A stretch of 5,030 bases of DNA from Kiritimatiellota bacterium (GCA_008636095.1 VSJD01000069.1:1-5030), one strand, 5' to 3'; numbered from the stretch's first letter, positions 1-4,768 are shown. Made by a program: numbers and translations. The notes: a model not told the origin generated them from the sequence alone.

Positions 1-1748
1 GCGGCATAGCCCATGCCCACGTAACTCATTGGACTGATCAGCGTTGCCGTCTTGGCCCGCACCCAGTAGTAATAGGAAAGGATCGGGGAAATGGCGGTAT
101 CGTCGTAGGTATAGGTGGACGTTGAGCGTGGAGCGTAGAGCGTGGAGCGTAAGGTGATCGGCGGAATATCCGCAATCCGGCTGGCGGTATTTGCGTCGTT
201 CGTCTGATTGCGCCAGATTTCGTATCCGGTGGCCCCGGCCACGCCCTGCCAAGTTATCTGAATTTTGTTCGTGTAGTTTCCCTCGGTCGCCGCCACACCG
301 GCGGGCGTCCCGATGTTGGTGGATATTTGAAGATATACGCCCGCAAAGAGCGTAGTGCTTCCGCCGGTCACAAACTGGGATTGATTGCTCGGCGCCACGT
401 AACCGGATAATGCTCCAAAAGCAATTCCATATCCACCCGTGACGGCGCTCACCGCCGCCAGATTGCCGGTGCCCACGGTCGGACCGGTATAACCGGCGGG
501 CGCGGTTAATTGCCACGAACCATCGGTCGGCGTGACATTGATCGCCAGCCAGCCGTCTTCTGTCGGCGTGGACTCAACCACACCGCGCAGGTTCACTACA
601 TACGGTGTCGTGGCGCTATTGTTGGCGATCGCGACCGAGGCGGTGGCAATCCCCGCGGCGGACGGATTGAAGACGATGGAGAAGTTACTTGCCGTGCCCT
701 GTGCGATGGAAACTGGAATACCGGAACATTGGAATAATGGAGAGCCGTTGGTCGTCACCCCGCTGATAGTTAGCGTCGCGTCCCCGCTGTTCGTCACCGA
801 AAACGTATTGGTCACCGCCGTCGCGCCGAGCGTGAAGGTTCCGAAATCCGTGCCCTTGGTGGTGGTGGCCGTCTCGCCGCTTGCTACGACCTCGCCATTG
901 GTGCCCAGCACCGTCATGGCGGCGACACCAGATCCCACCGATGCGATCGCCAAAGAATGGTAGGCATTTGGTCCCTTAGCCAGGCTGGCGGTCATCAGTC
1001 CGCCATTGTTGACCAATACCGGCACATGACTTTCGGTCGTCGTGCCGTTGCCCAACTGGCCATATTCATTGTCGCCCATGGCCCAGAGGGTGCCGTCCGC
1101 TTTCACATACAGGGAATGATAACTGCCGCCGGCCACCGCCACTACGCCGTTGGTCACCTGGGTGGGCAGGTTGGTGCGGGCACCCGCGCCGTCCGTGCCG
1201 ATGCCCAACTCGCCTTCGTTATTCCAGCCCATGGCCCAGAGAGTGCCGTCCGATTCAACAAACAAGGAATGATTTCCGCCGGCGGCCACCACCACCACGT
1301 TGTTGGTCACCTGGATGGGCAGGTTGGTGCTGGCCCACGTGCCGTTGCCCAACTGACCAGAAGGATTATTGCCCCAAACCTGCAATGGGGCGTTGGACAC
1401 GCTCAGGCTGGCCGGAAAGCTGATGGCCAGCCCGTAATCGTTCGTGATCACCACGTAGTAACTGCCGCTGTTGGTGAACTGGAAGGGGTCATAAGCCAAC
1501 GTGCTGTTGGTCTGGCCCGTCAGGATCACTCCGTCCTTAAGCCATTGATAGCCGAACGGCTCATCGCCGCTATTGCTGACGGTCAAACTGACCGGCTGCC
1601 CCACCGCAACCACTGCACTGGATGGTTGGGTGGTGATGGATGGAGGTACACCGGGGAATGCAGAAGCAGTCAAAGCCGACAGCCCTAAAACGACTGAAAT
1701 AAAAAGATGGGTGACGGCTTTGACCGTTAATCGTTGCAAGTGTTTCAC
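1..1748 (-). CDS. Secreted multidomain surface protein (Ig-like, RCC1, choice-of-anchor, Fn3), N-terminal part
   Basis: The frame is open from a GTG at 1748 to the left edge (582 codons, no stop), so the C-terminus is missing. The start is fixed by an in-frame TGA four codons upstream; GAGG lies 7 nt before the GTG. Residues 1-30 form a Sec signal peptide: basic KHLQRLTVK, a hydrophobic core, then ASA before F31. Visible domains are an Ig-like domain at about 37-118 (YQWLKDG, then NSGSYYVVITNDYG), RCC1 propeller repeats at about 121-270 (GQLGNGT, HSLFVESDGTLWAMG, HSLYVKADGTLWAMG), a choice-of-anchor D/ASH-like domain at about 298-390 (FGTFTLG, FSVTNSGDATLTISG, IVFNPSAAG), a PEGA-like segment at about 397-475, and a fibronectin type III domain at about 482-575 (GYEIWRN, YYYWVRAKT). 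It should act outside the cell, probably in adhesion or binding; substrate unknown. Proteins built this way are common in PVC bacteria. The Fn3 domain carries a repeat-derived insertion (residues 532-545). The RCC1 set looks short: about three repeats, where a full propeller has seven. Confidence 0.88.
   Translation of the reverse strand, partial: MKHLQRLTVKAVTHLFISVVLGLSALTASAFPGVPPSITTQPSSAVVAVGQPVSLTVSNSGDEPFGYQWLKDGVILTGQTNSTLAYDPFQFTNSGSYYVVITNDYGLAISFPASLSVSNAPLQVWGNNPSGQLGNGTWASTNLPIQVTNNVVVVAAGGNHSLFVESDGTLWAMGWNNEGELGIGTDGAGARTNLPTQVTNGVVAVAGGSYHSLYVKADGTLWAMGDNEYGQLGNGTTTESHVPVLVNNGGLMTASLAKGPNAYHSLAIASVGSGVAAMTVLGTNGEVVASGETATTTKGTDFGTFTLGATAVTNTFSVTNSGDATLTISGVTTNGSPLFQCSGIPVSIAQGTASNFSIVFNPSAAGIATASVAIANNSATTPYVVNLRGVVESTPTEDGWLAINVTPTDGSWQLTAPAGYTGPTVGTGNLAAVSAVTGGYGIAFGALSGYVAPSNQSQFVTGGSTTLFAGVYLQISTNIGTPAGVAATEGNYTNKIQITWQGVAGATGYEIWRNQTNDANTASRIADIPPITLRSTLYAPRSTSTYTYDDTAISPILSYYYWVRAKTATLISPMSYVGMGYA
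114..155 (-). repeat. In-frame heptamer tandem repeat inside the Fn3 domain
   Basis: On the plus strand four heptamers of the form TNGAGCG run head to tail at 122-149 (TTGAGCG, TGGAGCG, TAGAGCG, TGGAGCG). Read on the minus strand they encode the core of TLRSTLYAPRSTST, residues 532-545 of the surface protein. The segment lies between the Fn3 strands ending RIADIPP and beginning TYTYDDTAIS, where homologous domains usually have only a short loop. The frame is kept through it. Confidence 0.6.
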
Positions 1749-1755
1749 AAGGGAT

Positions 1756-1759
1756 CCTC
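1756..1759 (-). promoter_or_regulatory. Ribosome binding site of the surface-protein gene
   Basis: GAGG on the minus strand, 7 nt before the GTG start at 1748. It supports a GTG start in a frame that has a stop immediately upstream (TGA at 1758-1760). Confidence 0.55.
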
Positions 1760-1814
1760 AGGTATTACAAGCCAAGGCTTTTTTCAGAACACAACTCTCC
1801 TTGAAGCTCATACA

Positions 1815-1854
1815 GTCCGTTTTCGTTGGGTCTGTGCCAACGAAATAAACGGAC
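1815..1854. promoter_or_regulatory. Strong hairpin in the leader region of the surface-protein gene
   Basis: Inverted repeat with arms GTCCGTTTTCGTTGG (1815-1829) and CCAACGAAATAAACGGAC (1837-1854). Fifteen bases pair, with a 3-nt bulge in the right arm and a 7-nt loop GTCTGTG. It lies 67-106 nt upstream of the GTG at 1748, in the 236-bp gap after the HEPN gene. No T-run follows on either strand, so it is not a standard intrinsic terminator. It could be an operator, a leader-RNA structure or a dispersed palindromic repeat. Confidence 0.6.
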
Positions 1855-1880
1855 ACGAAACAAATGGATGAGAATATCTG

Positions 1881-1909
1881 CCCAAAAGGCTTGGATAACC
1901 ATTTTTGGG
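1881..1909 (+). repeat. Dispersed stem-loop motif, copy 1
   Basis: Arms CCCAAAA (1881-1887) and TTTTGGG (1903-1909) enclose GGCTTGGATAACC. The core resembles two further copies at 2946-2960 (same orientation) and 3348-3362 (opposite orientation), but this copy lacks one G and is the most diverged of the three. Confidence 0.4.
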
Positions 1910-1984
1910 AATCGGGAAAATGGGCCGGGGAATATTCCTTGGGCATTAGGATGGAATTGGAAGAGAGGGGAAGAAATCTGCCCG

Positions 1985-2386
1985 TCACGGTCCTGCGTCA
2001 ATTATTTTCATTGCCCAGGAAACCACAGCTTCCGCAAGAGCCACCGCATCTTTCCACTCGTCTTTTGAAACCGGCTCGTAGTTGCCCGGATAGCGCGTAG
2101 CAACGGCATACCCTGTCAGAATAATCGACGCTTTTACCTGCTCCGGCATCTTTTGACCATGTTTTTCCAAGGTGTCAATCAGTTCATTGAGGTCGTGCAC
2201 AAATCGGAATGGGATTTTCCTTTTCACCAGAACGGCTTTCAGGGATTTTTCAGCCGCTTGTTGAGCGTGGTAACAAAGGTCTTCCCACAATGCGTCTTTT
2301 GGTCTCGGAACCTTTGCCAGCGCCATGCTGCTCTGGGCGCGTTTCAACCAATCTGCGGAAGTGCCTGCTATTTGTTTATGCGGCAT
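1985..2386 (-). CDS. HEPN domain protein, partner of the upstream MNT nucleotidyltransferase
   Basis: 133 aa, all-helical, of the HEPN family (PF05168 type). Visible family marks are the N-terminal DWLKRAQSSMALAK, the helix CYHAQQAAEKSLKAVLV (38-54), FVHDLNELID (62-71) and ATRYPGNYEP (96-105) before the last helix. In known MNT-HEPN toxin-antitoxin pairs the HEPN protein is an RNase or growth inhibitor and the MNT partner silences it by adenylylation. The catalytic R-x(4-6)-H motif of HepT-type toxins is not visible; the nearest arginines are 2 or 7 residues from H64, so RNase activity is doubtful. The ATG at 2386 overlaps the end of the MNT gene by 11 nt, which implies translational coupling. 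An AGGAGG lies 15 nt before this ATG and only 3 nt before an in-frame GTG at 2398, so the start could be four codons earlier. It lies 237 nt upstream of the surface-protein gene on the same strand. Confidence 0.88.
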   Translation of the reverse strand: MPHKQIAGTSADWLKRAQSSMALAKVPRPKDALWEDLCYHAQQAAEKSLKAVLVKRKIPFRFVHDLNELIDTLEKHGQKMPEQVKASIILTGYAVATRYPGNYEPVSKDEWKDAVALAEAVVSWAMKIIDAGP

Positions 2387-2696
2387 GGTAGATCTCACGC
2401 CCCTCCTGTAAAGCACTTTGGTAGATCAGCGAAAAATTGTTCCCGTATTTCTTTATATCACCAACTGTGGCTACAATTACATCCGTGGCAATTCCAAAAC
2501 CGGCCAGCCCGCGATATATTAGTTGAACAGCTCGCCGCCGGTGAACCCCGTTTGCCACGATAACAAGTATGTCAAAATCGCTGTTGGCTCTCATCCGTCC
2601 CTGTCCGGCAGAACCAAATAAAATGATCCTCAAAGGGGACACACTGCTCACGACCCGTTTTACCAACTCCGCTATGTGTTCAGATCCGAATTTCAT
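2376..2696 (-). CDS. Minimal nucleotidyltransferase (MNT), candidate antitoxin of an MNT-HEPN pair
   Basis: 106 aa from the ATG at 2696, a typical size for the MNT group of DNA polymerase beta-fold nucleotidyltransferases. The signature is complete: LFGSAGQG with G28-S29, SDFD with the metal-binding D40 and D42, and a third acidic residue D72 in ATDVIVA. An active enzyme would transfer AMP from ATP to a partner; in MntA-HepT systems the target is a tyrosine of the HEPN toxin. Its stop lies inside the HEPN gene (11-nt overlap), so the two form one operon. Start choice: the ATG at 2696 gives the usual short N-terminus before RIILFGS. ATG 2708 and TTG 2780 are in frame, but none has a clear Shine-Dalgarno site, and a candidate promoter at 2748-2776 would exclude the TTG. 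Confidence 0.88.
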   Translation of the reverse strand: MKFGSEHIAELVKRVVSSVSPLRIILFGSAGQGRMRANSDFDILVIVANGVHRRRAVQLIYRGLAGFGIATDVIVATVGDIKKYGNNFSLIYQSALQEGREIYHAA

Positions 2697-2747
2697 TGTA
2701 ATGCCCATTGATCGTATCGCGGCTAAGTCAAGTTGCTTTTCATATTT

Positions 2748-2776
2748 ATTGTGTTCGGCCGCAACTTGGAAGTCAA
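2748..2776 (-). promoter_or_regulatory. Candidate promoter of the MNT-HEPN operon
   Basis: Minus strand: -35 TTGACT (2776-2771), 17-nt spacer, -10 CACAAT (2753-2748), about 50 nt upstream of the ATG at 2696. The -35 matches 5 of 6 consensus bases and the -10 matches 4 of 6. Single weak prediction. Confidence 0.3.
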
Positions 2777-2945
2777 ACAAATATTGCGCCCAAATTCGCG
2801 CGGCCGCAAAACTACGCCAGCCTGGATTTCGCCCGTAGCAGTCCCAAAATCCCCGCCCCTATCTTACCGCTGAATAGATTTGACGCTCCACAGGCAGGTT
2901 TATGAATTTCGTGGGGCATATGGGGGTGGCTCTTGCTTATGGTTC

Positions 2946-2960
2946 AAAGGGCTTGGATGA
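2946..2960 (+). repeat. Dispersed motif AAAGGGCTTGGATGA, copy 2
   Basis: Identical over 15 bp to the reverse complement of 3348-3362, so the two form an inverted repeat about 390 bp apart. Similarity extends outward (GGTTCAA before, TCC after). Nearby GGTTCAA (2941-2947) and TTGACC (2966-2971) form imperfect stem arms around the core. Confidence 0.6.
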
Positions 2961-3032
2961 TCCTCTTGACCGTTGGAAAAGGATAGGTGCGTACTGCTGA
3001 TGTTATGTCAGCGGGTTTGGCTCCCGAATCGT

Positions 3033-3055
3033 ACCAGTGTTTCCGGGGCTCCCAG
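3033..3055 (+). repeat. 23-bp direct repeat, left copy
   Basis: Matches 4570-4592 at 22 of 23 positions (single G/A difference at the seventh base). Begins ACCAGTG and ends GGCTCCCAG. Similarity stops at both ends of the 23 bp. The two copies bracket about 1.5 kb holding the tRNA fragment, the palindrome and the plus-strand gene pair. Confidence 0.7.
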
Positions 3056-3094
3056 GTGGATTTAGCCTGCATGATGCTGCGTTATGCTGCATTA

Positions 3095-3122
3095 TTGACT
3101 TTTGAATAAACAATGATATATG
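3095..3122 (+). promoter_or_regulatory. Weak candidate promoter in an AT-rich patch
   Basis: TTGACT (3095-3100), 16-nt spacer, TATATG (3117-3122). It points at the tRNA fragment and, further on, the plus-strand cassette. No gene follows directly. Confidence 0.2.
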
Positions 3123-3179
3123 TGCAATTATCAAGGGGTTATGCAATATTTTAGGTTGTGTGAAAATGCTGGCCACTTT

Positions 3180-3223
3180 CTCTTAATCAGCGGGTCGGGG
3201 GTTCGAGCCCCCAGCCTCTACCA
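3180..3223 (+). tRNA. 3' fragment of a tRNA-Lys(CTT)-like gene
   Basis: The 44 bases read as the 3' half of a tRNA: anticodon loop CTCTTAA (3180-3186, anticodon CTT), 3' anticodon-stem strand TCAGC, variable loop GGGTC, T arm GGGGG-TTCGAG-CCCCC, 3' acceptor strand AGCCTCT, discriminator A and encoded CCA (3221-3223). The bases before the loop (GGCCACTTT) cannot form the other strand of the anticodon stem, and no D arm or 5' acceptor strand (AGAGGCT expected) is seen upstream. The T loop is one base short of the usual seven. It is therefore a broken or duplicated 3' end, not a working tRNA. Such fragments are commonly left when an element integrates into a tRNA gene. The lysine identity rests on the loop alone. 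Confidence 0.7.
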
Positions 3224-3246
3224 ATTTTCGCCAGCAGGCGGAAATT
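3223..3246. repeat. Small hairpin directly after the tRNA fragment
   Basis: Arms AATTTTCGCC (3223-3232) and GGCGGAAATT (3237-3246) pair at 9 of 10 positions around an AGCA loop. It begins at the last base of the CCA. No T-run follows, so a terminator role is unproven. Confidence 0.5.
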
Positions 3247-3248
3247 GT

Positions 3249-3290
3249 CCGGCGTAGTCCCGACTTTCCGGGAGGTCGGGACGAAGCCGG
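3249..3290. repeat. 42-bp palindromic element
   Basis: Symmetric about 3269/3270: outer arms CCGGC (3249-3253) and GCCGG (3286-3290), three unpaired bases on each side, inner arms GTCCCGAC (3257-3264) and GTCGGGAC (3275-3282), and a centre (TTTCCGGGAG) that also pairs when G-T is allowed. GC-rich compared with its AT-rich left side. It looks like a REP-like dispersed palindrome; only one copy lies in this window. Confidence 0.65.
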
Positions 3291-3347
3291 GTATTTCACC
3301 TTCATCCCAATGCTGTCTATCTTTTTCTTAATACCTGCTGTTTCTGG

Positions 3348-3362
3348 TCATCCAAGCCCTTT
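3348..3362 (-). repeat. Dispersed motif AAAGGGCTTGGATGA, copy 3 (inverted)
   Basis: Plus-strand text TCATCCAAGCCCTTT, the exact reverse complement of 2946-2960. Flanking GGTCA (3346-3350) and TGACC (3364-3368) form a perfect 5-bp stem with the motif core in a 13-nt loop. Confidence 0.6.
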
Positions 3363-3464
3363 TTGACCCAATTCGGGCTACTGGACTATCCGCTAGACCA
3401 TCCTGTGGGGTGCCTTCCCGTCCTTTGAGCCATTTAAAGGGCACATAATTCTGAGCGCCCATTA

Positions 3465-3530
3465 TTGTATAGCAACCGCTTGACACACGTTACTATACAA
3501 GGTACCTTTTCTTTAGTCCTGTATAGTAAC
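3465..3530 (+). promoter_or_regulatory. Promoter and three-site operator of the plus-strand cassette
   Basis: Promoter: -35 TTGACA (3480-3485, perfect), exactly 17 nt, -10 TACCTT (3503-3508, weak). Three copies of one site overlap it. Site 1 is TTGTATAGCAAC (3465-3476, forward), just upstream of the -35. Site 2 is GTTACTATACAAGG (3489-3502, inverted), filling the spacer. Site 3 is CCTGTATAGTAAC (3518-3530, forward), downstream of the -10 near the expected transcription start. A repressor on sites 2 and 3 would block RNA polymerase. Toxin-antitoxin operons are often autorepressed in this way; which protein binds here is unknown. Confidence 0.65.
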
Positions 3531-3531
3531 C

Positions 3532-3535
3532 GGAG
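3532..3535 (+). promoter_or_regulatory. Ribosome binding site of the 104-aa protein
   Basis: GGAG 7 nt before the ATG at 3543. A closer ATG at 3538 opens a two-codon frame only, so 3543 is the start. Confidence 0.65.
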
Positions 3536-3542
3536 TGATGTC

Positions 3543-3857
3543 ATGAGTATCAAGAGTGTCCTTAGAGAAGAACTGGAGAATTCCCTCCAGATGGAAAAGA
3601 ACTATGCGCGGGAACTGGCTAAGCTCCCCGCGGGCAGCCTTGTTCGCCGCGTCATCAAGGCCCGCGTGTATTATTATCTTGTCTTTCGGGAAAAAGGCCG
3701 CTTTCGCGCCGTTTACCGAGGCAAGGCTGGTGCCGCCGAGATCGAGAAATTCAGAAGGGCCAAGGAATACCGTGCCAAGTATCGCCGACTGCTTTCGCAG
3801 GCCAAAAAGCAAATTCGCTTCCTAAGGAGCGCGTTACGTGGAAAAGAAGCAATATGA
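3543..3857 (+). CDS. Small basic protein, first gene of a nucleotidyltransferase cassette (candidate antitoxin)
   Basis: 104 aa, rich in Arg and Lys. It has an N-terminal helix (about 3-28), a probable beta segment at 31-60 (GSLVRRVIKARVYYYLVFREKGRFRAVYRG) and a long charged helix from 64 to the end (EIEKFRRAKEYRAKYRRLL, then KKQIRFLRSALRGKEAI). The GSLVRR...YYYLVFRE...Y pattern recalls DUF6788-type small proteins, but I cannot confirm the family and no function is known to me. No helix-turn-helix is obvious; the basic surface could bind nucleic acid. The strong ribosome binding site and the elaborate operator upstream mean it is controlled together with the next gene, whose GTG lies 20 nt inside its 3' end. 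In toxin-antitoxin operons a small basic first gene is often the antitoxin and autorepressor; that role is inferred here. Confidence 0.85.
   Translation: MSIKSVLREELENSLQMEKNYARELAKLPAGSLVRRVIKARVYYYLVFREKGRFRAVYRGKAGAAEIEKFRRAKEYRAKYRRLLSQAKKQIRFLRSALRGKEAI
3824..3829 (+). promoter_or_regulatory. Ribosome binding site that fixes a GTG start
   Basis: A perfect AAGGAG 8 nt before the GTG at 3838. It lies within the upstream coding sequence and supports GTG as the start of the nucleotidyltransferase. Confidence 0.75.
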
Positions 3858-4515
3858 ATTATGCCGCGAGGTCTTACGGCGTCTGGACCAGTGTGGTTTG
3901 CTCAACAACTTGATCATGATCGGTAGCTGGTGCCTGCTCTTCTACAAGGACTACTTCCAACAAAGCTCTTACCGGGCCGCTATCCGGACCCGCGATCTCG
4001 ATTTCCTCATCCCACTTCCGCAACGATTCGCGGTCAAGGTCGATCTACATGACCTTCTACGGGATCTCGGCTTCGTCATTAACTTTAAAGGGCAGGACGG
4101 CTGGATCACCTTGCAACATCCGGACCTTATCATCGAGTTCCTTATACCCGAACGTGGCCGAGGTACGCACAAACCAGTGCTTGTTCCGGACCTTGGCGTT
4201 AACGCGCAATCCCTGCGTTTCCTGGATTTTCTCGCCACGGATACGATTCGCGTACGCTTTCACGATCTTATCTTACGAGTTCCACACCCGGCTAATTTTG
4301 CCCTGCATAAACTCATCATCGCCTCGCGCCGACAAAGCGATAAAGGGGAGCGTGACCGAAGCCAGGCCGTTCAGGTTCTTCAAGCCCTGATCCAATCAGG
4401 AGAGAAGGCAACCATCCGTGCACGATTCAGTAAAGCTCCAGCCAAGTGGCAGACCTGTATTCGCAAGAACCTTGCCGAAATGAAGGAAGATAATATTTTG
4501 GCTGTCCTCGTTTAA
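3838..4515 (+). CDS. Nucleotidyltransferase-fold protein, NTP_transf_8/GSU2403 or AbiEii-like
   Basis: 225 aa from a GTG with an excellent ribosome binding site. Nucleotidyltransferase marks: MIGSWCLLFY with G29-S30 (27-36), TRDLDFLIP with metal ligands D53 and D55 (51-59), and a third acidic residue E100 in LIIEFL. After the core comes VPHPANFALHKLIIASRRQ (148-166) followed by KGERDRSQAVQVLQALI (169-185), the helical segment typical of AbiEii-like and GSU2403-family proteins. All three acidic ligands are present, so the enzyme is probably active; substrate unknown. AbiEii-type toxins are nucleotidyltransferases that stop growth, some by modifying tRNA, and serve as phage-abortive toxins with an AbiEi partner. 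Here the partner is not AbiEi but the 104-aa basic protein, with a 20-nt overlap. The gene ends in TAA at 4513-4515. The family assignment comes from motif recognition only. Confidence 0.88.
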   Translation: MEKKQYELCREVLRRLDQCGLLNNLIMIGSWCLLFYKDYFQQSSYRAAIRTRDLDFLIPLPQRFAVKVDLHDLLRDLGFVINFKGQDGWITLQHPDLIIEFLIPERGRGTHKPVLVPDLGVNAQSLRFLDFLATDTIRVRFHDLILRVPHPANFALHKLIIASRRQSDKGERDRSQAVQVLQALIQSGEKATIRARFSKAPAKWQTCIRKNLAEMKEDNILAVLV

Positions 4516-4569
4516 TAGTAACGGATTTCCGGCGGGAATGAGCGGTGGAAACTTGGCGACCATTCCGCG

Positions 4570-4592
4570 ACCAGTATTTCCGGGGCTCCCAG
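4570..4592 (+). repeat. 23-bp direct repeat, right copy
   Basis: Same orientation as 3033-3055, 22 of 23 bases identical. It lies 54 bp after the stop of the nucleotidyltransferase gene. No transposase or terminal inverted repeat is found between the copies. Confidence 0.7.
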
Positions 4593-4692
4593 ACTGCTTT
4601 TGGAACTGCGGATTGACTGAATTTGCGCCGCCTTGATGCCAAAACCATGGAGTTGGTAATTGCAATGTGCAAATTCGGCAAGGGAAAAAGAG

Positions 4693-4731
4693 AAAAAAAA
4701 GGGACTCCAACGTTTGTCAGAGCCCCCTTTT
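4693..4731 (-). terminator. Intrinsic terminator of the FG-GAP/VCBS-type gene
   Basis: On the minus strand AAAAGGGGGCTC (4731-4720) pairs with GAGTCCCTTTT (4707-4697) across a 12-nt loop, with one bulge or wobble. The T-tract on that strand is T8 (4700-4693), then C and TC. The stem begins 37 nt after the stop codon. Geometry and T-tract fit Rho-independent termination. Confidence 0.75.
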
Positions 4732-4768
4732 ATGGTTGTCAGGACGTTGTTGAAAACAGCCTTGCCGT

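Larger units (their letters stand above)
2781..3464. other. Gene-free, repeat-rich intergenic region
   Basis: No convincing coding sequence on either strand between the MNT operon and the plus-strand cassette. It contains one arm of a 23-bp direct repeat, two inverted copies of a 15-bp motif, a short 10-bp tandem duplication (ATGCTGCGTT/ATGCTGCATT, 3074-3093), an AT-rich patch at about 3091-3170, a tRNA 3' fragment and two hairpins. A 38-codon frame from an ATG at 3140 reads straight through the tRNA fragment and is judged spurious. Confidence 0.6.

Noticed and set aside
510..1688. Long plus-strand open frames opposite the surface-protein gene
   Set aside because: They are antisense shadows. 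The minus frame is open over the whole stretch and gives a signal peptide and recognisable domains; the plus frames give low-complexity translations with no family features.
1768..1786. AAGCC AA GGCTT followed by T6 on the plus strand, terminator-like
   Set aside because: The stem is only 4-5 bp with almost no loop, and no plus-strand gene precedes it.
2153..2905. Plus-strand open frames across the MNT and HEPN genes
   Set aside because: Antisense to genes with clear motifs; no plausible ribosome binding sites or domains.
3008..3037. TCAGCGGGT...TACCA resembling the end of the tRNA fragment at 3187
   Set aside because: Only 9 bp match and the T arm is absent; too weak to call a second attachment site.
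3140..3256. 38-codon plus-strand frame starting MQYFRL
   Set aside because: It reads through the tRNA fragment and the hairpin, a common source of false small proteins, and has no ribosome binding site.
3371..3406. Minus-strand GTCTAGCGGATAG resembling a tRNA D arm
   Set aside because: The D stem does not close, and no anticodon or T arm follows; chance similarity is more likely than a second tRNA remnant.
3033..4592. Insertion sequence delimited by the 23-bp repeats
   Set aside because: No transposase, no terminal inverted repeats, and the repeats are longer than ordinary target duplications.
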